Assembly: GCA_947488435.1 (NCBI GenBank)
Contig: CANKZG010000004.1
Location: 62,001 to 126,000, forward strand
Reading direction: 5' to 3'
Source of the DNA: an uncultured Flavobacteriaceae bacterium
GTDB taxonomy: Bacteria > Bacteroidota > Bacteroidia > Flavobacteriales > Flavobacteriaceae
Length of the DNA stretch: 64,000 nt
Below, in pieces: positions 44,099 to 53,021 of the stretch. The notes beneath the pieces were generated by a model. The model was not told where the DNA came from and ran no database searches. It saw nothing but the letters and a program-made list of their open reading frames with translations. How positions within the stretch are numbered: the first letter of the stretch is position 1; every line of letters starts with the position of its first letter. A program made the position numbers and the translations under genes.

Positions 44099-45343
44099 TT
44101 AATTTGTGATATTTCTTGAATTTGCATTACCAATTCCAATAAGGCTATCATACATATCTCCAAAGTTTCTGTAGTACACTAAAATTTGGTAATTGTTTTC
44201 TGTAAAGTGAAAATTACCTCCTACCATGTTTAAATCAATGGTTCCGTCATCACGTTCAATAACATACTTGTAGTTGTAAAAGCCTTGTTTTAAGATAAGC
44301 GTGGCCTCCATAAGTCCATTCTCCTCATTGTAGACCATTTTATTCTCCTCCGTTATTGCATAGTTATTGAACTTTCCAAAAATATAAACATTGTCCAGTC
44401 CTAATAAATCGGTATAGGGAAGACTAAAATGTACTTTAGTGTATTCTGCTTCTCTAGAACTATCGACTCCTTGTAAGGTTCTAATTTGAAAATCACCATT
44501 AATGTCAGGGAAAAAAGTATAAGGCTCTTGATAGCGATATGTATTAGTGAACAAGTAATGATTGTAGATATCTTTCAAATCGATGGAAGAAATAAACGCA
44601 CTAGGCGCTCTTAGGTCGCTATTGTCGAAATTAAAATATTCGTTACCTCCAAAAAAACTGGTTTCCTGATCATATTTGTATACCAATTCTCTACCCAAAG
44701 TAAATTGTGGTTTAACATCATAAATGGCAGTGGGCCAAAAGTAATTTTGAAGTAGGACAACTTTTACTTCTTTTTTAGGATTTACAACAGGAAAGTTAGC
44801 GGTATTAATACTAAATTGAACTACTTGTTTTTCGTTGAGAAAATTGAAATCCCTAGTGCGTTTTATTTGAGCACCTACTTGAACAAGGTTTTTATAAATT
44901 ACAAATCGCCTTGAAAATTGAATTTCATCATTACTATTATACACTTCTATAAGGTAATTACCACTTACTCTAAACTTTATATTGTCGTTAGGAAGCTGTA
45001 ATCTATAATTCGAATAAGGTTGTAAAGTTGTGTAGCTATTTTCATAGTCTATAATACGCTGGTTGTCCATTCCTCTCAAATACTGAGATTTTAGAATATC
45101 AGATAACGTCCAATCGTAATTGCAATGCACAATCTTATAATAATAATCTTGTTCATTAGCCAAAAGGTCGTCAAATTCTAATTGAATGGATTCTCCAAAA
45201 CGAACAATTGGAAATTGATCTTCGGTAGGACCTCTAAAAATTATAGATTTAATGTTTTCAGGAGGGTTAACTTCTTCTTGCACTTGTGCAAAAACCGTTT
45301 GGGCAATGAGAAAAATTAAAATTTGTTTAACGCGAAAACCCAT
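44099..45343 (-). CDS. Type IX secretion system Plug protein (DUF5103)
   Basis: A 414-residue periplasm-facing protein with a signal peptide (MGFRVKQILIFLIAQTVFAQ). The DUF5103 pattern is seen: NIKSIIFRGPTEDQFPIVRFGESIQLEFDDLLANEQDYYYKIVHCNYDWTLSDILKSQYLRGMDNQRIIDYENSY. The C-terminal region resembles a carbohydrate-binding/early-set module (VYIFGKFNNYAITEENKMVYNEENGLMEATLILKQGFYNYKYV). In F. johnsoniae the protein of this family closes the empty SprA translocon. The -7 element TACCTTTG lies 20 bases upstream. It is divergent from the nqr operon. Confidence 0.75.
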   Translation of the reverse strand: MGFRVKQILIFLIAQTVFAQVQEEVNPPENIKSIIFRGPTEDQFPIVRFGESIQLEFDDLLANEQDYYYKIVHCNYDWTLSDILKSQYLRGMDNQRIIDYENSYTTLQPYSNYRLQLPNDNIKFRVSGNYLIEVYNSNDEIQFSRRFVIYKNLVQVGAQIKRTRDFNFLNEKQVVQFSINTANFPVVNPKKEVKVVLLQNYFWPTAIYDVKPQFTLGRELVYKYDQETSFFGGNEYFNFDNSDLRAPSAFISSIDLKDIYNHYLFTNTYRYQEPYTFFPDINGDFQIRTLQGVDSSREAEYTKVHFSLPYTDLLGLDNVYIFGKFNNYAITEENKMVYNEENGLMEATLILKQGFYNYKYVIERDDGTIDLNMVGGNFHFTENNYQILVYYRNFGDMYDSLIGIGNANSRNITN

Positions 45344-45362
45344 AAAGGGATATTTTTTTTAA

Positions 45363-45370
45363 CAAAGGTA
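45363..45370 (-). promoter_or_regulatory. -7 element upstream of the Plug gene
   Basis: TACCTTTG on the minus strand, 19 bases upstream of the ATG; leader about 12 bases. Confidence 0.6.
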
Positions 45371-45453
45371 AACAAAAAGTGTACCTAAAATAGTTAGATA
45401 ACTACGAAGCCTAAATTTATACACAATTATTATGAAAACTTTTTTTTAAGTAG

Positions 45454-45461
45454 TAAATTTG
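45454..45461 (+). promoter_or_regulatory. -7 element upstream of the nqr operon
   Basis: TAAATTTG on the plus strand matches TAnnTTTG. The start site would be near 45468, about 28 bases before the nqrA ATG at 45496. The only neighbour transcript on this strand is nqrA. Confidence 0.6.
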
Positions 45462-45495
45462 CATCTAATTTTGTTAACCTAAGGTGTACCATAAT

Positions 45496-46848
45496 ATGTC
45501 TACAGACATTAGAATTAAAAAAGGCTTAAATATTAAGCTCGTCGGCGCCGCAGAACATACTACAACAAAAGCCGTTTTAAGCAATGTATATGCTTTAAAT
45601 CTTAATGATTTTCACGGAATTACCCCTAAAATGTTATTAAAAAAAGGAGATGAGGTCAAAGTTGGCGATGCTCTTTTTTATAATAAGAATAGGGAAGATA
45701 TGTTGTTTGTTTCTCCTGTGAGCGGAGAACTCGTAGAGATTGAACGAGGCGAAAGAAGAAAGATCTTATCACTAAAAATTCTTGCGGATAAAAAACAAGA
45801 ATCTTTGGAGCACAAAGTACCTAATATTGAAGGAGCAAGCGCTTCAGAGATTAAGGAACTTTTGTTAAAATCAGGTTGTTGGCCTTTTATTAAACAACGT
45901 CCGTATGATATTATAGCGGATCCTGATGCCACACCAAAGGCGATTTTTATATCGGGATATGCTACGGCACCCTTGGCGGCGGATTTAGATTATGTATTAC
46001 AGGGTAAGGAGGCTGAACTTCAGGCTGCTATAACTGCCTTAGCAAAATTAACTCCTGGAAAGGTGCATGTATCAGTTGGAAAATCATCCAACAATCCTCT
46101 TGGAAGCCTTAAAGGAATTACCTTGCATAAGGTTTCCGGACCACATCCGGCAGGCTTGGTGGGAACATTGATTAATAAAGTAGATCCTATTAATAAAGGT
46201 GAAACGGTTTGGACACTTGCTCCGCAAGATCTTGTTCTCATAGGAGGGTTACTGCTTACTGGAAAATTTAACCCGGAACGAACGATTGCATTGGTAGGTT
46301 CTTCTGTGAAAACACCAAAATATTATACAACGAAAATAGGAGCAGAGATAGCTACTTTTTTATATGCTAGTGGTGTTAATGGAGATAACTTTAGAGTTAT
46401 TAATGGAGATGCACTTACAGGAACTCAAACTGCACCTGATGGTTATTTAGGTTTTTATGCGAATGTTGTTACTGCATTGCCAGAAGGAGATGATTATGAA
46501 TTTTTTGGATGGAATAAACCGATTTTTAATAAAATATCGTCTACCCGAGCACTTACATTTTCGTGGCTTTTTCCAAATAAGAAATATGATTTAAATACGA
46601 ATACCAATGGAGAACATAGGGCATTTGTTGTAACTGGAGCTTATGAAAAAGTATTTCCATTGGATATCTATCCGATGCAACTGTTAAAAGCTTGTATGGT
46701 GAAAGATTTGGATGAGATGGAACAGTTAGGACTGTATGAAGTTGCTCCTGAGGATTTTTCATTGACAGAATTCATTTGTATCTCTAAACAACCACATCAG
46801 GAAATTATAAGAGAAGGGTTGGATTTATTGTATAAAGAAATTGGATAA
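45496..46848 (+). CDS. nqrA: Na+-translocating NADH:quinone reductase subunit A
   Basis: A 450-residue subunit started at ATG 45496 (MSTDIRIKKGLNIKLVGAAEH); a GTG four codons upstream is possible but unneeded. Typical: PKMLLKKGDEVKVGDALFYNKNRE (barrel-sandwich hybrid), IFISGYATAPLAADLDYVLQGK, KLTPGKVHVSVG, VSGPHPAGLVGTLINKVDPI, and GGLLLTGKFNPERTIALVGSSVK. NqrA is the cytoplasmic subunit that binds ubiquinone-like inhibitors in Vibrio. First of six nqr genes, all the same strand, within about 6 kb. Confidence 0.95.
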   Translation: MSTDIRIKKGLNIKLVGAAEHTTTKAVLSNVYALNLNDFHGITPKMLLKKGDEVKVGDALFYNKNREDMLFVSPVSGELVEIERGERRKILSLKILADKKQESLEHKVPNIEGASASEIKELLLKSGCWPFIKQRPYDIIADPDATPKAIFISGYATAPLAADLDYVLQGKEAELQAAITALAKLTPGKVHVSVGKSSNNPLGSLKGITLHKVSGPHPAGLVGTLINKVDPINKGETVWTLAPQDLVLIGGLLLTGKFNPERTIALVGSSVKTPKYYTTKIGAEIATFLYASGVNGDNFRVINGDALTGTQTAPDGYLGFYANVVTALPEGDDYEFFGWNKPIFNKISSTRALTFSWLFPNKKYDLNTNTNGEHRAFVVTGAYEKVFPLDIYPMQLLKACMVKDLDEMEQLGLYEVAPEDFSLTEFICISKQPHQEIIREGLDLLYKEIG

Positions 46849-46851
46849 AAG

Positions 46852-48111
46852 ATGAGCATGAAGAAAAAACTGCACAATCTCAAAGAAAAGTATAAAGGGA
46901 AAAAAATGGCACCCGCATTCAATGCATTGCACACCTTTTTATACATGCCCAATGAAACTACGCATTCCGGATCTCATGTACGGGCAGCAGATGATTTAAA
47001 AAGAACCATGAATACGGTTATTATGGCCTTAATTCCGGTTTTATTGTTTGGGATCTTTAATGCTGGATATCAGCATTATTCAGCAATAAATGGATTTCCA
47101 GCCGATTTCTCCTTATTCGAGCACTTCCTTACTTTCGATAATTTTTGGATTGGAGCAATTACAGTATTACCATTGGTAATCGTTTCCTATGGTGTAGGAT
47201 TAGGAATAGAATTCTTGTTCGCGGTAATTAAAGGACATGAGGTGGAAGAAGGATATTTGGTTACAGGGATGTTAGTCCCTTTAATTATTCCTGTTGATAC
47301 ACCTTTATGGATGTTGGCCGTTGCGGTTGCCTTTGGAGTGGTTATCGGAAAAGAAGTTTTTGGAGGAACGGGGATGAATATTCTAAACCCTGCATTAACG
47401 ATACGCGCATTTTTGTTTTTTGCTTATCCTACATGGATGAGCGGTGATAAAGTATGGGTGCATCAAGCGGTAGATTTGGCCGGTACTCCGGATGCTATTT
47501 CGGGAGAAACAGTATTAGGGTATTTGGCAGCCAACAAAGGAGCTGAATTTTCATATTCAATTTCAGACATGTTCTTGGGTTTTATCCCAGGTTCGGTTGG
47601 AGAAACTTCTACGATATTAATACTATTAGGAGGTTTGTTTTTGATCTTTAGCAAAATTGCCAGCTGGCGCATTATGCTTAGTGCAGTGCTGGGATCGTTG
47701 GTTATGGGGTTTGTATTTAATATGGTTGTTGATGCTGGTTGGATAACTGAAACGAGTAAATTTTATGGCTTAATGAGTCTTGATTTCTGGCAACACCTTA
47801 TTATTGGAGGATTAGCATTTGGTATCGTGTATATGGCTACAGATCCAGTTACCGGAGCACAAACAAATAGAGGAAAGTGGATTTATGGTTTTTTCATCGG
47901 TTTTATTTCCGTAATGATTCGAGTATTTAACCCAGCATATCCTGAGGGTGTATTTTTGGCAATATTATTAATGAACGTTTTTGCACCTACCATAGATCAT
48001 TATGTAATAAGAGGTAACGTAAAACGAAGATTAAAGCGTTTAAAAAATGCTACGATATTTCCAAAAGATACCGATAATAAAGCAGAAGAATTAAAAGCAG
48101 AAACCGTTTAG
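46852..48111 (+). CDS. nqrB: Na+-translocating NADH:quinone reductase subunit B
   Basis: A 419-residue polytopic subunit (MSMKKKLHNLKEKYKGKKMAPAFNALHTFLYMP). It carries the covalent FMN; the flavinylation motif here is DAISGET with acceptor Thr220, where the usual motif is SGAT. Other motifs are VIGKEVFGGTGMNILNPALTIRAFLFFAYP and the MATDPVTGAQTNRGKWIYG near the C-terminus. Starts 3 bases after nqrA. Confidence 0.95.
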   Translation: MSMKKKLHNLKEKYKGKKMAPAFNALHTFLYMPNETTHSGSHVRAADDLKRTMNTVIMALIPVLLFGIFNAGYQHYSAINGFPADFSLFEHFLTFDNFWIGAITVLPLVIVSYGVGLGIEFLFAVIKGHEVEEGYLVTGMLVPLIIPVDTPLWMLAVAVAFGVVIGKEVFGGTGMNILNPALTIRAFLFFAYPTWMSGDKVWVHQAVDLAGTPDAISGETVLGYLAANKGAEFSYSISDMFLGFIPGSVGETSTILILLGGLFLIFSKIASWRIMLSAVLGSLVMGFVFNMVVDAGWITETSKFYGLMSLDFWQHLIIGGLAFGIVYMATDPVTGAQTNRGKWIYGFFIGFISVMIRVFNPAYPEGVFLAILLMNVFAPTIDHYVIRGNVKRRLKRLKNATIFPKDTDNKAEELKAETV

Positions 48112-48113
48112 TT

Positions 48114-48866
48114 ATGGCTATCAATACAGAAAAAAATATTTATACCGTTGTTTTTGCGGCAACAATGGTTGTAGTAGTAGGATCTATACTCGCTTTTTTA
48201 GCTTCCGGTTTAAGTGGGAAGATCAAAGAAAATGAGCGCTTGGAAAAACAGCAGAATATTCTTTACGCTATGGGCGTTAATGAAAATGGTGATGGAGGAA
48301 GTGTGAACTTCGTTCCAACTACCGAAGTGGCAGGAGAATTTTCAAAATATATTAAAGATCAGTTGGTTATTGAGGGAGATGATATTTCTAGCGATGATGA
48401 AGCATATCTTATCGACGTTAGAAAACAAGGGAATTTAGCCAAGAAAGGAGCGACTAGAAAATTACCTCTGTTTATAGGGGAAAAAGATGGTAAGAAATTT
48501 TATATCATGCCCATGTATGGTAAAGGATTATGGGATATTATTTGGGGCTACGTTGCAGTTGATGCGAATATGGTAGTACAAGGTGTATATTTCGATCATA
48601 AAGGAGAAACTCCAGGTCTTGGAGCTAACATCAAACAACGTTACTTTATGGATGACTTTGAAGGAGAATCTATTTTAAGTGGTACTCGTTATGTAGGTGT
48701 TTCTATTGCAAAAGGAAACAATGATCCTTTAAATAATATTAAAGATGATAACGAGGTAGATGCACTTGCAGGAGCTACGATTACAGGAAACGGTGTGTCG
48801 GCAATGATAAAGGAAAGTGTTAATCTATATAGACCTTATTTGGAAACTATTAGAGTAAAAAATTAA
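48114..48866 (+). CDS. nqrC: Na+-translocating NADH:quinone reductase subunit C
   Basis: A 250-residue subunit with one N-terminal transmembrane helix (YTVVFAATMVVVVGSILAFLA) and a periplasmic FMN-binding domain. The flavinylation site is DALAGATITG with acceptor Thr222; the residue before the Gly is Ala instead of Ser. MYGKGLWDIIWGYVAVD and KGETPGLGANI are also typical. The FMN is attached by ApbE, encoded downstream. Starts 2 bases after nqrB. Confidence 0.95.
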   Translation: MAINTEKNIYTVVFAATMVVVVGSILAFLASGLSGKIKENERLEKQQNILYAMGVNENGDGGSVNFVPTTEVAGEFSKYIKDQLVIEGDDISSDDEAYLIDVRKQGNLAKKGATRKLPLFIGEKDGKKFYIMPMYGKGLWDIIWGYVAVDANMVVQGVYFDHKGETPGLGANIKQRYFMDDFEGESILSGTRYVGVSIAKGNNDPLNNIKDDNEVDALAGATITGNGVSAMIKESVNLYRPYLETIRVKN

Positions 48867-48869
48867 ACT

Positions 48870-49517
48870 ATGGCATTACTTACAAAAAAAGATGCAAGTC
48901 TGATTACAGACCCATTAGCAGATAATAACCCAATTACGATTCAAGTTTTAGGGATTTGCTCCGCATTGGCAATTACAGCAGAGCTAAAGGCTTCAATTGT
49001 GATGGCAATTTCGGTACTCTTTGTATTGGGTGCGGGTAATGTTGTTATTTCATTAATGCGAAACATTATTCCATCTAAAATTAGAATTATTGTACAATTA
49101 GTCGTTGTGGCGGCTTTGGTAATTATTGTAGATCAGGTATTAAAAGCCTTTGCCTATGAATTAAGCAAAACACTTGCAGTATTTGTAGGTTTAATTATCA
49201 CCAATTGTATAATTATGGGACGTTTTGAAGCCTTTGCCTTAGGAAACGGTCCGTGGAAATCTTTCCTAGATGGTATTGGTAATGCCTTAGGTTATGGCGT
49301 AATTCTTGTGATTGTAGGTTTTTTTAGAGAACTTCTGGGATCAGGTACGCTACTAGGTTTTCCTGTTTTAGGAGATCCTGTAGAAAAAACAGGATTGTAT
49401 GCCACAGGTTACGAAAACAATGGATTTATGATTATCCCTCCAGCCGCTTTAATTGTTGTAGGAATCATTATTTGGGTGCAGCGGTCTAGAAATAAGGCAT
49501 TAATAGAAGAGAATTAG
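48870..49517 (+). CDS. nqrD: Na+-translocating NADH:quinone reductase subunit D
   Basis: A 215-residue integral membrane subunit with about six hydrophobic spans. Family markers: LADNNPITIQVLGICSALAITAELKASIVMAISVLFVLGAGNVVISLMRNIIPSKIRIIVQLVVVAALVIIVDQVLK, LIITNCIIMGRFEAFALGNGPWKSFLDGIGNALGYG. With NqrE it forms an inverted-symmetry pair around an Fe-S or Fe centre in the membrane; the Cys of GICSA and TNCII are the expected ligands. Confidence 0.95.
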   Translation: MALLTKKDASLITDPLADNNPITIQVLGICSALAITAELKASIVMAISVLFVLGAGNVVISLMRNIIPSKIRIIVQLVVVAALVIIVDQVLKAFAYELSKTLAVFVGLIITNCIIMGRFEAFALGNGPWKSFLDGIGNALGYGVILVIVGFFRELLGSGTLLGFPVLGDPVEKTGLYATGYENNGFMIIPPAALIVVGIIIWVQRSRNKALIEEN

Positions 49518-49540
49518 AATAGTAGATAAAAAATAATAAT

Positions 49541-50278
49541 ATGTTAGAGCACGTAGAGCTTTTTTTCAAATCCATATTTATTGATAATATGGTGTTCTCA
49601 GTATTTTTGGGAATGTGTTCCTATCTGGCAGTATCTAAGAAAGTAGCTACTGCGGTTGGTTTAGGAGCAGCCGTAATTTTTGTACTTGCGGTTACCGTAC
49701 CTCTAAATTGGTTGTTGGATCAGTATTTACTTCAAGATGGTGCATTGGCATGGCTAGGTCCAGAATATGCAGATTATAACTTGAGTTTTTTATCTTTTAT
49801 ACTATTCATTGCTACTATTGCAACAATGGTACAATTGGTAGAAATAGTAGTAGAAAAGTTTTCACCTTCTCTGTATAACTCTTTGGGAATATTTTTGCCA
49901 CTTATTGCAGTAAACTGTGCAATTTTGGGAGGCTCCTTATTTATGCAAGCACGTGAAATAGAAACCTTAGGATTGGCATTTAATTATGGTGTAAGCTCTG
50001 GAATAGGATGGTTCTTGGCTATATTAGCTATTGCAGCAATACGCGAAAAAATACGTTATTCTAATGTTCCTGCTCCCTTAAGAGGATTAGGAATCACCTT
50101 TATAATTACGGGATTAATGGGAATAGGTTTTCAGAGTTTTGGAGGTATGCTTACTGGCGGAGATGAAGCAGTAGAGCCTGTTGAAGAGGTTACTGCTGAA
50201 AAAATAGATAAAGAACAGGAAACAGAGGAAAAACTAGACGAAAAAACGGTTTCTTTTAATACTATAAACGAACAATAA
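49541..50278 (+). CDS. nqrE: Na+-translocating NADH:quinone reductase subunit E, with charged C-terminal extension
   Basis: A 245-residue membrane subunit (ELFFKSIFIDNMVFSVFLGMCSYLAVSKKVATAVGLGAAVIFVLAVTVPLNWLL; PLIAVNCAILGGSLFMQAREI). Cys in GMCSY and VNCAI mirror NqrD. The family usually ends near residue 205; here about 35 extra residues follow GGMLTGGD, rich in Glu, Lys and Thr (EAVEPVEEVTAEKIDKEQ...). Its last codon overlaps the start of nqrF by one base. Confidence 0.93.
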   Translation: MLEHVELFFKSIFIDNMVFSVFLGMCSYLAVSKKVATAVGLGAAVIFVLAVTVPLNWLLDQYLLQDGALAWLGPEYADYNLSFLSFILFIATIATMVQLVEIVVEKFSPSLYNSLGIFLPLIAVNCAILGGSLFMQAREIETLGLAFNYGVSSGIGWFLAILAIAAIREKIRYSNVPAPLRGLGITFIITGLMGIGFQSFGGMLTGGDEAVEPVEEVTAEKIDKEQETEEKLDEKTVSFNTINEQ

Positions 50279-51585
50279 TGATATTAGCAGCAAGTACATT
50301 AGGTACCATTTTAATAACTGTAGTAGCTTTTATGCTTTTGTTATTGGCTTTGGTAGCGCTTTTACTTTTTACCAAAGAAAAATTATCCCCATCAGGTCCG
50401 GTAACGATAACCATTAATGGAGAGAAGGAAGTAGAAGTAGCTTCTGGAAATTCTTTATTATCTACATTGGGAAATCAAAAAATATTTTTGCCTTCGGCTT
50501 GTGGTGGAGGTGGAACTTGTATTCAATGCGAATGTCATGTACTATCCGGAGGAGGAGAAGCGTTGCCTACTGAAACGCCGCATTTCTCAAAAAAAGAATT
50601 AAATCACGGTGCACGTTTAGCCTGTCAAGTTAAGGTAAAACAGGATATGAATATTACCATTCCTGAGGAAGTTTTTGGTATTAAAAAATGGGAAGGTACA
50701 GTAGTTAGAAATTACAATGTAGCCTCATTTATTAAGGAATTTGTGGTAGAAATTCCGGAAGATATGAATTATAAAGCTGGAGGATATATTCAGATAGAAA
50801 TTCCTGAGTGTGAAATCAAGTATTCAGATATTGATATTACAGCGCATCCTGAAGAGCACGAAACTCCAGATAAATTTCAAACGGAATGGGACAAGTTTAA
50901 CCTGTGGCCATTAACCATGAAAAATACGGAAACAGTAGAAAGAGCTTATTCTATGGCTTCTTTTCCTGCTGAAGGACGTGAAATTATGTTGAATGTTAGG
51001 ATAGCAACTCCCCCTTGGGATCGTTCTAAAAATGGATGGATGGATGTAAATCCAGGAATTGCATCGTCTTATATTTTTGCTCAAAAACCTGGGGATAAAG
51101 TAATTATCTCTGGTCCTTACGGTGAATTCTTTATTAACGAATCAGAATCAGAAATGCTGTACGTTGGAGGTGGCGCTGGGATGGCACCAATGCGTTCTCA
51201 TTTATATCATCTATTCAAAACATTACAAACAAATAGAAAAGTTACCTATTGGTATGGTGGACGTTCTAAACGGGAGTTATTCTATTTAGATCACTTTTAT
51301 CAATTAGAAAAAGACTTCCCTAATTTTAAATTTTATTTGGCTTTATCTGAACCAATGGAAGAAGATAATTGGAAAGTTAAAGAAAATTTAGATGCTCCGG
51401 GAGATGGTTTTGTTGGGTTTATTCACAATTGCGTTATTGATAACTACTTGAATCACCATGAATCACCTGAAGATATTGAATTGTATTTCTGTGGACCTCC
51501 GTTAATGAATAAAGCAGTACAAAAAATGGGAGAAGATTTCGGTATTCCAGATGAAAGTATACGATTTGATGATTTTGGAGGTTAA
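50278..51585 (+). CDS. nqrF: Na+-translocating NADH:quinone reductase subunit F
   Basis: A 435-residue NADH-oxidising subunit. One N-terminal transmembrane helix (ILITVVAFMLLLLALVALLLF), then a 2Fe-2S ferredoxin domain with ligands in SACGGGGTCIQCECHV and LACQV, then an FAD/NADH reductase domain (ERAYSMASFPAEGR; PYGEFFINESESEMLYVGGGAGMAPMRSHLYHLF; LYFCGPPLMNKAV). The terminal aromatic DDFGG ending is typical. It passes electrons from NADH into the complex. Confidence 0.95.
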   Translation: MILAASTLGTILITVVAFMLLLLALVALLLFTKEKLSPSGPVTITINGEKEVEVASGNSLLSTLGNQKIFLPSACGGGGTCIQCECHVLSGGGEALPTETPHFSKKELNHGARLACQVKVKQDMNITIPEEVFGIKKWEGTVVRNYNVASFIKEFVVEIPEDMNYKAGGYIQIEIPECEIKYSDIDITAHPEEHETPDKFQTEWDKFNLWPLTMKNTETVERAYSMASFPAEGREIMLNVRIATPPWDRSKNGWMDVNPGIASSYIFAQKPGDKVIISGPYGEFFINESESEMLYVGGGAGMAPMRSHLYHLFKTLQTNRKVTYWYGGRSKRELFYLDHFYQLEKDFPNFKFYLALSEPMEEDNWKVKENLDAPGDGFVGFIHNCVIDNYLNHHESPEDIELYFCGPPLMNKAVQKMGEDFGIPDESIRFDDFGG

Positions 51586-51617
51586 ATCCGTATAATTTTT
51601 TTTAAAAGAATATAGTC

Positions 51618-51645
51618 AAACCGATATTTACATATCGGTTTTTTT
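51618..51645 (+). terminator. Rho-independent terminator of the nqr operon
   Basis: AAACCGATAT (51618-51627) pairs with ATATCGGTTT (51632-51641), loop TTAC, followed by five T. It lies 32 bases after the nqrF stop and partly separates the six nqr genes from the small gene and apbE, which start right after it. Confidence 0.8.
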
Positions 51646-51655
51646 ATCTAAAAAA

Positions 51656-52012
51656 ATGAAAGCACTTAGTGAACAAGAACTCCATAATTTAGCTATGAAT
51701 ATTGTGGGGAAAAAATTAGAAGAAGAAGGGTATGAGTTTATGGGTGTAAATAGTAAACTTAAAAAGAACCCACAATTTGTTTGTCTCAAAGAGAAGTTGT
51801 TACACTTCATAATCGTTAGATGTGTAAGCTTTCCACAGGATCCCAAACAGTACGATAATGCATTGATGAAGAAAATGAAGGAACATGCATTGAAATTTGA
51901 GGCCAAAACCTATTACGCTGGAGTAGGTTTGTCTAATGCAGAAGATGGCAGTTTGCCTGTGTATTTAAACGAAGCATATACTGTAGACTACGAAGGACTC
52001 ATTGAAATTTAG
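51656..52012 (+). CDS. Small soluble protein between nqrF and apbE
   Basis: A 118-residue protein with no signal peptide or membrane span: MKALSEQELHNLAMNIVGKKLEEEGYEFMGVNSKLKKNPQFVCLKEKLLHFIIVRCVSFPQDPKQYDNALMKK, ending YAGVGLSNAEDGSLPVYLNEAYTVDYEGLIEI. Similar proteins next to nqrF in Flavobacteriaceae are, from memory, often mislabelled NADH-quinone reductase subunit F, though they share no domain with NqrF. It starts just after the nqr terminator and ends 3 bases before apbE. It may take part in NQR assembly or flavinylation, or have an unrelated role. Confidence 0.75.
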   Translation: MKALSEQELHNLAMNIVGKKLEEEGYEFMGVNSKLKKNPQFVCLKEKLLHFIIVRCVSFPQDPKQYDNALMKKMKEHALKFEAKTYYAGVGLSNAEDGSLPVYLNEAYTVDYEGLIEI

Positions 52013-52015
52013 CAA

Positions 52016-53020
52016 ATGAAATACATATACCTATTCATTGCAAGTATTGCGCTAATATCTTGTAAGCCTAAAACAAAAGAGCTAGTACGAAATGAAATTG
52101 GAGGGGGGGCTTTAGGAACTTCATATTCCATAATATACCTTTCTAATGGAGCTCAAGATTATCAGCGTGAAGTTGACTCTGTTTTTCATGTCTTAAATAA
52201 GTCTTTGTCAACTTACATTCCTGATTCGGATATTTCCAAGATTAATAGAGGGGATACTATTGCTGTAGATCACATGTTTCAGGATGTTTTAGCACTTTCA
52301 CAGGAAGTTTATCAGGAAACTGAAGGATATTTTGACCCCACTGTGGGTGCATTAGTGAACGCATGGGGTTTTGGTCCAGGAGTAGCGATAAAAATGGATA
52401 GCACAAGGGTAGATAGTATCTTGCAGTTTGTCGGGTTGAATAAAGTAAAACTTACCCAGCAAAAAATAGTACAAAAAGAAGATGTGCGATTGTATTTAGA
52501 TTTTAATGCGATTGCAAAAGGATATGCAATAGATCGGTTAGCCGTATTGCTAGATAAAAAAGGAACTACAGATTATTTAATTGAGGTTGGAGGAGAGATA
52601 GTCACTAAGGGAATGAACAAAATTAGAAATAAAACTTGGTTAGTGGGTGTTGATGATCCAGAAACAGAAGACCGAAGTAAACCAAAATTAAAACTAGGAC
52701 TTAGCGATAAAGCTATGGCTTCTTCAGGGAACTATCGGAAGTTTCGTATAGATCGTATTTCAGGAAAAAAATATGTACATACCATAGACCCAAAAACAGG
52801 ATTTACCAAAAACTCGAAAATTCTTGCTACAACTGTTCTTGCCAACACCTGTGCCGAAGCAGACGCTTACGCTACGGCCTTTATGGCAATGGATTTAACA
52901 AAATCAAAAGCGTTACTTAAAAAAAGAAGCGATTTAGACGCTTATATTATTTATATCGACGAGAATAATGTTACTAACGAATATACAACGGAGGGGTTTA
53001 AGAAACTCATAGTTCCATAA
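52016..53020 (+). CDS. apbE: FAD:protein FMN transferase ApbE
   Basis: A 334-residue lipoprotein (signal to lipobox Cys 16 in ALISCK). ApbE motifs are visible: GGALGTSYSIIYLSNG, FDPTVGALVNAWGFGP, LDFNAIAKGYAIDRLA (the FAD site), YLIEVGGEIVTKG, and DKAMASSGNYRKF...HTIDPKTGFTK near the C-terminus. It attaches FMN to a Thr in periplasmic targets such as NqrB and NqrC. Its place at the end of the nqr cluster fits this. The stop is separated by one base from the end of the convergent methyltransferase gene. Confidence 0.94.
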   Translation: MKYIYLFIASIALISCKPKTKELVRNEIGGGALGTSYSIIYLSNGAQDYQREVDSVFHVLNKSLSTYIPDSDISKINRGDTIAVDHMFQDVLALSQEVYQETEGYFDPTVGALVNAWGFGPGVAIKMDSTRVDSILQFVGLNKVKLTQQKIVQKEDVRLYLDFNAIAKGYAIDRLAVLLDKKGTTDYLIEVGGEIVTKGMNKIRNKTWLVGVDDPETEDRSKPKLKLGLSDKAMASSGNYRKFRIDRISGKKYVHTIDPKTGFTKNSKILATTVLANTCAEADAYATAFMAMDLTKSKALLKKRSDLDAYIIYIDENNVTNEYTTEGFKKLIVP

Positions 53021-53021
53021 T

